Source of the DNA: Imtechella halotolerans
GTDB lineage: Bacteria; Bacteroidota; Bacteroidia; Flavobacteriales; Flavobacteriaceae
DNA length: 64,000 bases
Assembly (NCBI RefSeq): GCF_028743515.2
Contig: NZ_CP117969.2
Location: 5,001 to 69,000 of the forward strand
Reading direction: 5' to 3'
Shown here: piece by piece, positions 45,219 through 52,855 of the stretch
Position numbering within the stretch: the first letter of the stretch is position 1
Layout of the letters: each line of letters starts with the position of its first letter
Notes under the pieces: model-generated
The model's input: only the letters and a program-made list of their open reading frames with translations
Database searches by the model: none
Told to the model about the DNA's origin: nothing
Position numbers and translations under genes: made by a program

Positions 45219-46511
45219 ATGGATTATTCAGTAATCTTAGCCAGTTTAATAGTTTTCTTAGTACTTATTATAGTATTGGTGGCTATTCTATTGGGAGCAA
45301 AGGCAAAGCTGGTACCTTCAGGGCCAGTTACGCTAAAAATTAATGGAGAAAAAAATGTAGAAGTTTCCTCAGGAGGAACCCTATTGGGTACTCTTGGAAA
45401 TAATAAAATTTTCCTTCCATCGGCTTGTGGTGGAGGTGGAACTTGTATCCAATGTAAATGTCGTGTTTTGGATGGCGGTGGAGAAGCGCTTCCAACTGAA
45501 ACACCTCACTTTACTCGTAAAGAACTTGCCGAAGGCTGGCGTTTAGGTTGTCAGGTAAAGGTAAAGCAGGATATGGTAATTGAAGTTCCTGAGGAAATTT
45601 TTGGTATCAAAAAATGGGAGGCTGAAGTTGTAAGAAACTATAACGTGGCTTCATTTATCAAGGAGTTTGTGGTGCGTCTTCCTGAAGATATGCATTATGA
45701 GCCAGGTGGCTATATTCAGATTGAAATCCCGCCATGTGAAGTGAAGTATAGTGATATCGACATCACTGCTCACCCAGAGGAACATGAGACACCTGATAAA
45801 TTCAAAATTGAGTGGGATAAGTTTAACCTATGGCCACTTGTAATGAAAAATGGTGAAACGGTAGAGCGTGCTTATTCAATGGCTTCATATCCAGCAGAAG
45901 GACGTGAAATTATGTTGAATGTTCGTGTGGCTACTCCACCATGGGATCGTGCTAAAAATGGATGGGCTGATGTAAATCCTGGAATTGCATCTTCTTATAT
46001 CTTTTCTAAGAAACAAGGTGATAAAGTAGTTGTTTCTGGTCCTTATGGAGAATTCTTCATCAACGAAAGTGAAGCGGAAATGCTTTATGTAGGAGGAGGA
46101 GCAGGTATGGCACCTATGCGTTCCCATTTGTACCACTTGTTCCGTACGTTGAAAACTGGACGTAAAGTAACATATTGGTATGGAGGACGATCTAAACGTG
46201 AATTGTTCTATGTAGAGCATTTTAGAGCTTTAGAGCGTGATTTTCCAAACTTTAGATTCTATATTGCCTTATCTGAACCATTACCGGAAGATAACTGGAA
46301 AGTTAAAGATGGTTTGGATGGAGAAGGAGACGGTTTCGTAGGTTTCATTCACCAAGTTGTTATAGATAATTATTTGTCTAAGCATGATGCTCCTGAAGAT
46401 ATCGAATTTTATTTCTGTGGACCACCTCTAATGAATAAAGCTGTTGAAAAAATGGCTGATGATTTTGGTGTTCCTAAAGAGAATGTTCGTTTCGACGACT
46501 TCGGAGGATAA
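45219..46511 (+). CDS. nqrF: Na+-translocating NADH:quinone reductase subunit F
   Basis: 430-aa NADH entry subunit. It has an N-terminal membrane helix (about 5-26) and a 2Fe-2S ferredoxin domain with Cys70, Cys76, Cys79 and Cys111 ([14 protein letters not shown]...GWRLGCQ). An FAD domain with [15 protein letters not shown] (about 218) and an NADH domain with [13 protein letters not shown] and [13 protein letters not shown] (about 395) follow. It is the last gene of nqrABCDEF; a terminator lies 15 bp beyond. Confidence 0.97.
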   Translation: MDYSVILASLIVFLVLIIVLVAILLGAKAKLVPSGPVTLKINGEKNVEVSSGGTLLGTLGNNKIFLPSACGGGGTCIQCKCRVLDGGGEALPTETPHFTRKELAEGWRLGCQVKVKQDMVIEVPEEIFGIKKWEAEVVRNYNVASFIKEFVVRLPEDMHYEPGGYIQIEIPPCEVKYSDIDITAHPEEHETPDKFKIEWDKFNLWPLVMKNGETVERAYSMASYPAEGREIMLNVRVATPPWDRAKNGWADVNPGIASSYIFSKKQGDKVVVSGPYGEFFINESEAEMLYVGGGAGMAPMRSHLYHLFRTLKTGRKVTYWYGGRSKRELFYVEHFRALERDFPNFRFYIALSEPLPEDNWKVKDGLDGEGDGFVGFIHQVVIDNYLSKHDAPEDIEFYFCGPPLMNKAVEKMADDFGVPKENVRFDDFGG

Positions 46512-46525
46512 TCATAACATAAATA

Positions 46526-46560
46526 TAAAAAGCCGGCTTATTAGTAAGTCGGCTTTTTTG
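46526..46560 (+). terminator. Rho-independent terminator of the nqr operon
   Basis: Stem AAAAAGCCGGCTTA / TAAGTCGGCTTTTT (one G-T pair), then T. It separates nqrF from the next small gene. Confidence 0.9.
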
Positions 46561-46587
46561 TTCCAAAAAATTGTATTTTTGATGACC

Positions 46588-46947
46588 ATGAATGAATTAA
46601 CTGAACAGGAGCTGCATAATTTGGCAATGAATGAGGTTGGTAAAACTTTAGAGCAAAAGGGGTGGGAATTTCTTGCCATAAATAGCCAACTTAACAAAAA
46701 TCCACAATTCGTATGTGTTGATGAGCGAAATCAAAAACATTTTGTTATTGTTAAAGCTATTTTGTATCCTGAAAACCCTATCGATTATGATATGATATTC
46801 ATGCAAACTTTAAAGGAGCACGCCTTAAAGTTTAATGCACGAATTTATTATGCTGGAGTGGGCCTTGCCAACGCTAAAGATTACGAATTGCCTCTTACCA
46901 CCTCTTCTGATTATATAGTTAATTTTAACGGATTAATTGAACTGTAA
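46588..46947 (+). CDS. Small conserved-looking protein next to nqrF, unknown function
   Basis: 119 aa, soluble, no signal peptide. In my memory of flavobacterial genomes a similar ~120-aa protein often follows nqrF and is sometimes labelled an NQR 'subunit F' although it has no flavin or Fe-S motif. The text reads like an alpha/beta fold: FLAINSQL, FVCVDERNQKHFVIVKAI, LKEHALKFNARIYYAGVGLANA. This resembles a PD-(D/E)XK nuclease-like core with the acidic residues of the E-x-K element missing. The frame is open back into nqrF. A TATTTTTG box at 46574-46581 sets the start at 46588 (46582 possible). apbE follows 10 bp later. Confidence 0.75.
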   Translation: MNELTEQELHNLAMNEVGKTLEQKGWEFLAINSQLNKNPQFVCVDERNQKHFVIVKAILYPENPIDYDMIFMQTLKEHALKFNARIYYAGVGLANAKDYELPLTTSSDYIVNFNGLIEL

Positions 46948-46957
46948 CCAAACCATT

Positions 46958-47986
46958 ATGAAAAAACTACTTTGGATTGTATTTGTTGGACTTGTATTTA
47001 GTTCATGTAATCGTGAATCCAATTTAATAACGAATACCGGATTTGCTTTCGGTCGTACTTATACAATTAAGTACTATGCCCTTGATGCCGAAACTGATTT
47101 TAAAGATGAGATAGAACTATTACTTAATGAGATTAATAAGTCAATTTCTGTGTATTTGCCTACTTCGGATGTGTCACGTATTAATGATGGTGACAATTCT
47201 ATTGTGGTAGATGAACATTTTAAGAATGTGTTTTTAAAATCCTATGAGGTATGGACACTAACCAATGGGGAATTTGATCCTACCGTTGGAGGTTTAGTTA
47301 ATGCCTGGGGGTTTGGTACAGAACAGCCTATTGATAATATTTCTCAAAAGGACATTGATAGTATTTTACAATTTACTGGTTTTGATAAGGTCACCCTTAC
47401 TAAGGAAGGACGTATTATTAAAACGCATCCCCAAGTGACACTTAATTTTAGTGGTCTTTCTAAAGGATATGCGATCGATCGTATTGGTGCTATGTTTGAA
47501 AGTAATGGTATTAAGGAATATTATATTCAAATGGGAGCAGAAATGCTGGTTAAAGGAGAGAAATTTAAAACTGTTCATGATGCTCCTATAACTATTGAGA
47601 ATCCTGATGGTCAAAATCCACAACAGTTATCTGTAAAGTTTACAATGGAAAATCAATCTTTAGGGACATCTGGTAACTATCGTCGTTTTAGGGTTGATTC
47701 TGAAACAGGTGAGCATTATGTGCATACAATTAACGTAAAGACTGGATATCCACAGCAGAGTAATGTATTAAGTTCTTTGGTACTTAGTACCGGATCCGCA
47801 ATGGAAGCCGATGCATACGCCACTGCATTGTTAGTCATGAAATTAGAAGATGCCAAGCAACTCCTTAAGAAAATTGATCACATTGAAGGATTTATTGTCA
47901 GCGCTGATGCTGATGGGGATATTCAACAATATACTACGCAAGGATTCAGGGAGGCAGAAAAAATTGAAGGACAATTCAAACAATAA
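46958..47986 (+). CDS. apbE: FAD:protein FMN transferase, copy 1 (lipoprotein)
   Basis: 342 aa. Transfers FMN from FAD to a Thr/Ser of target proteins such as NqrB and NqrC, on the periplasmic side. Signal with lipobox VFSSC (Cys17). Family features: GRTYTIKYY, GEFDPTVGGLVNAWGFG (about 105), FSGLSKGYAIDRIG with the conserved Lys (about 165), SLGTSGNYRRF (about 230), VHTINVKTGYPQQS, and the Mg2+-site MEADAYATALLVM. The start is set by the lipoprotein signal; the frame extends 7 codons upstream. It lies 10 bp after the 119-aa gene and 11 bp before a second apbE. Confidence 0.93.
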   Translation: MKKLLWIVFVGLVFSSCNRESNLITNTGFAFGRTYTIKYYALDAETDFKDEIELLLNEINKSISVYLPTSDVSRINDGDNSIVVDEHFKNVFLKSYEVWTLTNGEFDPTVGGLVNAWGFGTEQPIDNISQKDIDSILQFTGFDKVTLTKEGRIIKTHPQVTLNFSGLSKGYAIDRIGAMFESNGIKEYYIQMGAEMLVKGEKFKTVHDAPITIENPDGQNPQQLSVKFTMENQSLGTSGNYRRFRVDSETGEHYVHTINVKTGYPQQSNVLSSLVLSTGSAMEADAYATALLVMKLEDAKQLLKKIDHIEGFIVSADADGDIQQYTTQGFREAEKIEGQFKQ

Positions 47987-47997
47987 AATACTTTTTA

Positions 47998-49014
47998 ATG
48001 ACAAAAAACTTTTATCTAGCTTTAGTTGGTTTATCGCTTTTCATGTTTTCATGTTCTAAAAAGCAACCTCAAATTCATATTATTCATGGTAATGCACAAG
48101 GTAGTACATATACCATTAAGTATGTGTCTGATTCAGATATCGACTTAAAACCAGCTATTGATTCTATTTTAGAGGTGATTGACCTTTCCATGTCAACCTA
48201 TAGAGAGGAATCTATTATTTCACGAGTAAATGCAGGGGATAGCACATTGGTGGTAGATGCACATTTTATAAATGTATTTAACAAGGCTCAAGAAGTATGG
48301 AAGGCAAGTAACGGATTGTTTGATCCTACCGTAGGGGTTCTTGTTAATGCCTGGGGGTTTGGCCCTCAGAAAGGGATACAACCACCTTCTCCAGTTCAAA
48401 TTGACAGCTTACTAGATTTTGTTGGATTTGATAAGGTTGTGTTAACTGATAAACATACCATTGCCAAACGAAATCCTTTTGTTTCATTTGATTTTAATGC
48501 TATTGCGCAGGGGTATACAGTAGATGTGATTTCGGATTATTTATTGGGGAAAAATATAAATGATTTTATTACCGAAGTAGGTGGCGAAATGATTGCCATG
48601 GGCAAAAATACGGTTGAAGACAAAGATTGGATCATAGGTATAGATGACCCTCTTCAGCGTCCTGAAGAGCGTTCTCTAATCGCTAAAATCCGTTTGCAAG
48701 GGAAAGGAATGGCTACCTCGGGAAATTATAGAAAAGTAATTATTGATAGTGTGACAGGGCAACAGTATGTTCATACGATTAATCCTATTACAGGTTACAC
48801 GCAAAGGAGTACTATATTAAGTGTGACGGTTTTATCGAATACCTGCATGGAGGCTGATGCCTATGCCACCGCTTTTATGGTTATGGGAGTTGAAGATGTT
48901 ATTGGTTTTTCATCCCAACATCCTGAGTTGGAACTTATGCTTTTTTATGCAGATTCAGATAATATTGTACAGCAATACGTTTCTGATGGCTTTAAGAATC
49001 TAGTGGTTCCTTAA
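47998..49014 (+). CDS. apbE: FAD:protein FMN transferase, copy 2 (lipoprotein)
   Basis: 338-aa paralogue of the preceding apbE, with lipobox FMFSC (Cys19). It has the same order of motifs: GSTYTIKYV, GLFDPTVGVLVNAWGFG, GMATSGNYRKV, VHTINPITGYTQRS and CMEADAYATAFMVMG. It differs at the substrate-side loop, where IAQGYTVD replaces SKGYAID (Gln for Lys). The copies are clearly diverged, so this is an old tandem duplication, possibly with split targets. It is the last gene of the 119-aa/apbE/apbE operon and is convergent with the methyltransferase gene, 2 bp apart. Confidence 0.92.
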   Translation: MTKNFYLALVGLSLFMFSCSKKQPQIHIIHGNAQGSTYTIKYVSDSDIDLKPAIDSILEVIDLSMSTYREESIISRVNAGDSTLVVDAHFINVFNKAQEVWKASNGLFDPTVGVLVNAWGFGPQKGIQPPSPVQIDSLLDFVGFDKVVLTDKHTIAKRNPFVSFDFNAIAQGYTVDVISDYLLGKNINDFITEVGGEMIAMGKNTVEDKDWIIGIDDPLQRPEERSLIAKIRLQGKGMATSGNYRKVIIDSVTGQQYVHTINPITGYTQRSTILSVTVLSNTCMEADAYATAFMVMGVEDVIGFSSQHPELELMLFYADSDNIVQQYVSDGFKNLVVP

Positions 49015-49016
49015 AT

Positions 49017-49781
49017 TTATTTAGAACATACAGGAATGATTTCTCCAGGAGCCAATCGATATAAATTAATCCATTCCTGGGGAATTTTTTTTGTGTAATT
49101 CTCTTCAATTACCTGGAAACCAATTGATCGAAGTTTGTCGAAATAATCCATCCCATACACACGAACATGGTCATATTGACCAAAAATTTCAGCCCTTTTA
49201 TTAGGGTCCGTAATGGAATTGTCTTCAAAAGTAGTTGTTCTGTTATAATCTTGAGGTATTTGGAAAATACCCATACCCCCTGGTTTTAAAATTCTATACA
49301 ACTCTTTCATGGCCAAGGTATCATTAGGTATATGTTCTAGGACATGATTACACAGAATGATATCAAAGCTATTATCCTCAAACGGTAAGTCGCATATATC
49401 TGCTTTAACATCGGCTAGAGGTGAGTGTAAATCAGTAGTAGTATAGTCTAAATTCTTTAACTTTTTAAATCTTTTATAAAAGGCTTGTTCAGGAGCAAAA
49501 TGTAATACTTTTTTAGGGGCTGAAAAAAAATCTGTTTCTCGAGATAAATATAACCAAAGTAATCTATGGCGTTCAAGCGAGAGTGTGGAAGGTGATAATA
49601 CATTTTCTCGTTGCTTTCCATAGCCGTATGGAAGGAAGGAACGGAACTTTTTACCGTCAATCGGATCCTGAAATGTGGTACCTCGAAGCAAAAATGCCAT
49701 TAGTGGTCTTACAGCATAACTGAATCTTATAAGCAGTGGCCTGGGTATGGTATTTAATACTAGCTTGAAAAGCTTCTTCAT
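49017..49781 (-). CDS. Class I SAM-dependent methyltransferase
   Basis: 254 aa. Methyltransf_11-like core: HFAPEQAFYKRFKKLKNLDYTTTDL (about 91-115, motif I region but without the usual G-x-G-x-G), DICDLPFEDNSFDIILCNHVLEHI (motifs II/III, about 124-147), and ELYRILKPGGMGIFQIP. Substrate unknown. It ends a minus-strand run map-DUF3667-methyltransferase with gaps of 1 and 3 bp, so the three are probably cotranscribed. Confidence 0.85.
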   Translation of the reverse strand: MKKLFKLVLNTIPRPLLIRFSYAVRPLMAFLLRGTTFQDPIDGKKFRSFLPYGYGKQRENVLSPSTLSLERHRLLWLYLSRETDFFSAPKKVLHFAPEQAFYKRFKKLKNLDYTTTDLHSPLADVKADICDLPFEDNSFDIILCNHVLEHIPNDTLAMKELYRILKPGGMGIFQIPQDYNRTTTFEDNSITDPNKRAEIFGQYDHVRVYGMDYFDKLRSIGFQVIEENYTKKIPQEWINLYRLAPGEIIPVCSK

Positions 49782-49782
49782 T

Positions 49783-50559
49783 TTAAATGAAATTTATAAC
49801 CTTAAGTAGGAGTGTAATAATAAAGGAAACTATTATTAAACATAGATATAGCGCAATTCCAAAAAGACAAAATCTTACAATCGAAAGGAGTGTTTGCTTA
49901 GTGTTTAATTCGTATAATTTTTTAAACGTATAAATGCTAATAATAAATGAAAATGCAATTTGAATAGTAAAAAATAAACCTGTTAGGTGTAGTGTGTTAA
50001 GGAAAAGTAATTGTAATAAAATGGAAAAATAACCTATATTGGTTTGTAAATATGAATTGAAAACGAGGTGTTCTGAAAAATTATTTCCTCTTTTTTTAAA
50101 GGTTGCAAAGGTTGTTAAAGCATAAAAAGGTATCGACAGTATAATTACAAAATTATAATAGTTGAACATATTAGTTAGTAACCATTGGGTGTTAACATCT
50201 ACACTTTTCTCAGCAGTTGTTGAGATGTTTTCATTCAGGTTTGCTGTTACTTCATAAACCTCTACAAATGGAAATATTTTGTAAAATATTACTGCAATTG
50301 TAGCGTATAGAGCTAAATATGAAAAAGGTTGAAAGTATTTTTTCCTAGCACCGCTTATATACGCTTCTAACACATCCTTTGGATTTTTAAATAATCCAAA
50401 AAATGTTCGCCAGAAGTTGTTGTCCCAACTTAAAAAAGGGCCTACAAATTCTTCCCATGTGCCTTTTAATGATAAGCGATTATGTACAATTTTACTGCCA
50501 CAATGAGCACAATAGTTATCGTCAGGGCTTATTGTGTACGTACAGCTTTTGCAGTTCAT
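49783..50559 (-). CDS. DUF3667-type membrane protein, short paralogue
   Basis: 258 aa. N-terminal zinc ribbon CKSC...CAHCGSK (Cys3, 6, 17, 20), then WEEFVGPFLSWDNNFWRTFFGLFKNPKDVLEAYISGARKKYFQPFSYLALYATI, the same layout as the 368-aa protein at 38062-39168 but without its long loop. Five hydrophobic stretches follow (about 82-97, 130-150, 170-190, 192-212, 228-256). Function unknown. It sits 3 bp after map. Confidence 0.78.
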   Translation of the reverse strand: MNCKSCTYTISPDDNYCAHCGSKIVHNRLSLKGTWEEFVGPFLSWDNNFWRTFFGLFKNPKDVLEAYISGARKKYFQPFSYLALYATIAVIFYKIFPFVEVYEVTANLNENISTTAEKSVDVNTQWLLTNMFNYYNFVIILSIPFYALTTFATFKKRGNNFSEHLVFNSYLQTNIGYFSILLQLLFLNTLHLTGLFFTIQIAFSFIISIYTFKKLYELNTKQTLLSIVRFCLFGIALYLCLIIVSFIITLLLKVINFI

Positions 50560-50562
50560 ATA

Positions 50563-51381
50563 TTAAATAACTAAGGGTACTTGTCGAAATTCATCTTCTT
50601 CATTTGAAGAGATTCCCAATGCCTCGTAAATATATGCAAAAGTTGAAAGTAATTCAGGTTTCCCATTTACAATAGCCACATCATGCTCAAAATGTGCGCT
50701 AGGTTTTCCATCTGCAGTAAGAATAGTCCATCCATCTTTTAGTTGTTTGATACGATGCGTCCCCAAATTAATCATTGGTTCTATGGCAACAACCATTCCT
50801 TCCTGAAAGAGTTTACCTTTACCTCTTTTACCATAGTTTGGCATTTCTGGGTCTTCATGCATTTTTTGTCCTAGACCATGTCCAACTAGTTCTCTTACCA
50901 CACCATATCCATGGTTTTCACAGTACTGTTGAATGGCAAATCCAACATCGCCAACCCGATTACCAGCCTTGAATTGACGTATACCAACATATAGTGATTC
51001 TTTGGTAATTTTGAGAAGTTTTTTTGAAGCAGCATCTACTTCACCAACCTCAAATGTATAGGCGTGATCTCCATAGAATCCATTTTTTAAAGCACCACAG
51101 TCAATAGAAATGATATCACCTTCTTGTAAGGGGATGTTATTAGGGATTCCATGTACTACTTGCGCATTTGGACTCATGCAAAGTGAATTAGGAAAGCCAT
51201 ACATTCCAAGGAATGCCGGTGTTGCGCCATGGTCCCTTATGAAAGTTTCTGCAATTTTATCCAGTTGTAATGTGGTTACTCCCGGTTTTACTTCCTTAGC
51301 AAGGATCCCAAGAGTTTTAGAAACGATTAGGGCGCTTTCGCGCATCAATTCAATTTGTTCTGGTGTTTTAATTCGTATCAT
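50563..51381 (-). CDS. map: Methionine aminopeptidase, type I
   Basis: Removes the initiator methionine from new proteins. The 272-aa pita-bread enzyme shows the metal ligands in order: Asp in SIDCGALKNGFYGDHAYTFEVG (two aspartates, about 95-110), His in VGHGLGQKMHEDPEMPNYG (about 170), Glu in VAIEPMINLG (about 205), and Glu in AHFEHDVAIV (about 238). The ATG is only 4 nt from a TACCTTTG box, suggesting a nearly leaderless mRNA. First gene of a three-gene minus-strand operon. Confidence 0.95.
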   Translation of the reverse strand: MIRIKTPEQIELMRESALIVSKTLGILAKEVKPGVTTLQLDKIAETFIRDHGATPAFLGMYGFPNSLCMSPNAQVVHGIPNNIPLQEGDIISIDCGALKNGFYGDHAYTFEVGEVDAASKKLLKITKESLYVGIRQFKAGNRVGDVGFAIQQYCENHGYGVVRELVGHGLGQKMHEDPEMPNYGKRGKGKLFQEGMVVAIEPMINLGTHRIKQLKDGWTILTADGKPSAHFEHDVAIVNGKPELLSTFAYIYEALGISSNEEDEFRQVPLVI

Positions 51382-51385
51382 GCGG

Positions 51386-51393
51386 CAAAGGTA
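51386..51393 (-). promoter_or_regulatory. -7 promoter box (TACCTTTG) of map
   Basis: CAAAGGTA on plus gives TACCTTTG on minus. Only 4 nt separate it from the map ATG, so transcription would start at or just inside the start codon. Confidence 0.55.
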
Positions 51394-51485
51394 GTATAAT
51401 TTAACAAAAAGCCTTATCTTGAAGTAGAAGAAAACTATCCGCTTTTTCTATGAGTTTTGTCATGTTTTAAATTCTAAAATGAGGA

Positions 51486-51493
51486 TAATTTTG
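51486..51493 (+). promoter_or_regulatory. -7 promoter box (TAATTTTG) of the CoA-transferase gene
   Basis: Matches TAnnTTTG and ends 20 bp before the ATG at 51514. A GTG at 51493 would open the frame 7 codons earlier but overlaps the box. Confidence 0.55.
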
Positions 51494-51513
51494 TGGTAGT
51501 AAAATTCAGAGAT

Positions 51514-52791
51514 ATGCATCAATTTGTTTCGGCCGATCAGGCTGTTAAGGCCATTAAGTCTGGTGATAGAATCTATGTGCAAGCCGCTGCCGCTGCACCT
51601 AGTGTTTTGATTGAAGCGCTCACAAAAAGAGCCTCTGAGTTACAGAACGTAGAAATATGTCACCTCCATACAGAAGGTCCAGCACCTTATGCAGATCCTT
51701 CATTAAGAGATAGTTTTCATGTGAATTCTTTTTTTATAGGGAAAAATGTACGTCATACGTTGAAGGCGGGCAATGGATCATATACTCCTGTGTTTTTAAG
51801 TGAATTGCCAAATGTTTTTCGTCGTGGTATTGTTACTCTGGATGTAGCATTTGTCCATGTATCACCTCCTGATAGTCATGGTTATTGTTCTTTGGGAGTT
51901 TCAGTAGAAGCTTCTATTGCCGCTATAGAATCTGCAAAGATCGTAATTGCTCAGGTAAATAATCAGATGCCCAGAACTTTTGGAGATGGGATAATTCATG
52001 TTTCTGAAATCAATTATTTGGTCGAGGCTAATGTCCCAATATTTGAACATGGAATGGCAGAAGCAACAGAGGTGGAATTGCAAATAGGTAGAAATATTGC
52101 AACACTTATAGAGGATGGAGCAACTTTGCAAATGGGAATCGGATCTATACCTAACGCAGCCTTACTTCAATTAACTAATCATAAGAACTTGGGGTTACAT
52201 ACTGAAATGTTCTCTGATGGAGTAATTGAGCTGATAGAAAAAAACGTAATCAATTGTAATTATAAAGTAGTAAATAGGGGAAGAGCCCTGGCAACCTTTC
52301 TTTTGGGCTCTAAACGATTGTATGACTTTGTGAATGACAATCCATTTATTGAGATGAGAGAGTCTTCCTATGTGAATGATACCGCAGTAATCCGGCAAAA
52401 TCCAAAAACAATAGCTATTAATTCAGCCATTGAGGTGGATTTGACAGGTCAGGTTTGTGCTGATTCCATTGGAAGTACCATGTATTCGGGTGTGGGAGGA
52501 CAAATGGATTTTATAAGAGGAGCGTCCTTAAGTCCCGGTGGGAAGGCTATAATTGCGTTACCTTCAGTAACTCGCCGAGGGGAGAGTAGAATAGTTTCCT
52601 ATCTTAAAACAGGAGCTGGTGTAGTGACGACACGTTCACATGTGCAATATATAATTACCGAATACGGTATTGCTGAACTTTATGGGAAGAGTCTACAGCA
52701 GAGGGCCAAAGCACTTATTAATATTGCTCATCCGGCACATAGAGAGCAATTAGATAAAGATTTTTTTAGTGTACAACGTTCGTATGTTTAA
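51514..52791 (+). CDS. Acetyl-CoA hydrolase / 4-hydroxybutyrate CoA-transferase family protein
   Basis: 425 aa from ATG 51514. Family I CoA-transferase with two alpha/beta halves. Seen: the Ala-rich loop GDRIYVQAAAAAPSVLIEAL near the N-terminus, LQMGIGSIPNAALLQL (about 210), NSAIEVDLTGQVCADSIG (about 302), whose Glu is the expected CoA-accepting residue, then YSGVGGQMDFIRGASLSPGGKAIIALPS and FIITEYGIAELYGKS-like text at the end. It may activate acetate or another short acid, or hydrolyse its CoA ester; substrate not decidable. Single gene with its own promoter and terminator. Confidence 0.9.
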   Translation: MHQFVSADQAVKAIKSGDRIYVQAAAAAPSVLIEALTKRASELQNVEICHLHTEGPAPYADPSLRDSFHVNSFFIGKNVRHTLKAGNGSYTPVFLSELPNVFRRGIVTLDVAFVHVSPPDSHGYCSLGVSVEASIAAIESAKIVIAQVNNQMPRTFGDGIIHVSEINYLVEANVPIFEHGMAEATEVELQIGRNIATLIEDGATLQMGIGSIPNAALLQLTNHKNLGLHTEMFSDGVIELIEKNVINCNYKVVNRGRALATFLLGSKRLYDFVNDNPFIEMRESSYVNDTAVIRQNPKTIAINSAIEVDLTGQVCADSIGSTMYSGVGGQMDFIRGASLSPGGKAIIALPSVTRRGESRIVSYLKTGAGVVTTRSHVQYIITEYGIAELYGKSLQQRAKALINIAHPAHREQLDKDFFSVQRSYV

Positions 52792-52811
52792 AACTGTGTG
52801 ATTAATAGACT

Positions 52812-52840
52812 AAAAAAGGCTGCGATTGGCAGCCTTTTTT
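52812..52840. terminator. Bidirectional terminator between the CoA-transferase and M1 peptidase genes
   Basis: Perfect 12-bp stem AAAAAAGGCTGC / GCAGCCTTTTTT with a 5-nt loop, between convergent genes. Confidence 0.92.
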
Positions 52841-52855
52841 AACTATTCTCAAATG

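Noticed and set aside
46444-46587. Longer form of the 119-aa protein beginning within nqrF
   Set aside because: The extension would read through the nqr terminator hairpin and has a lysine/hydrophobic composition unlike the rest; the promoter box is at 46574-46581.
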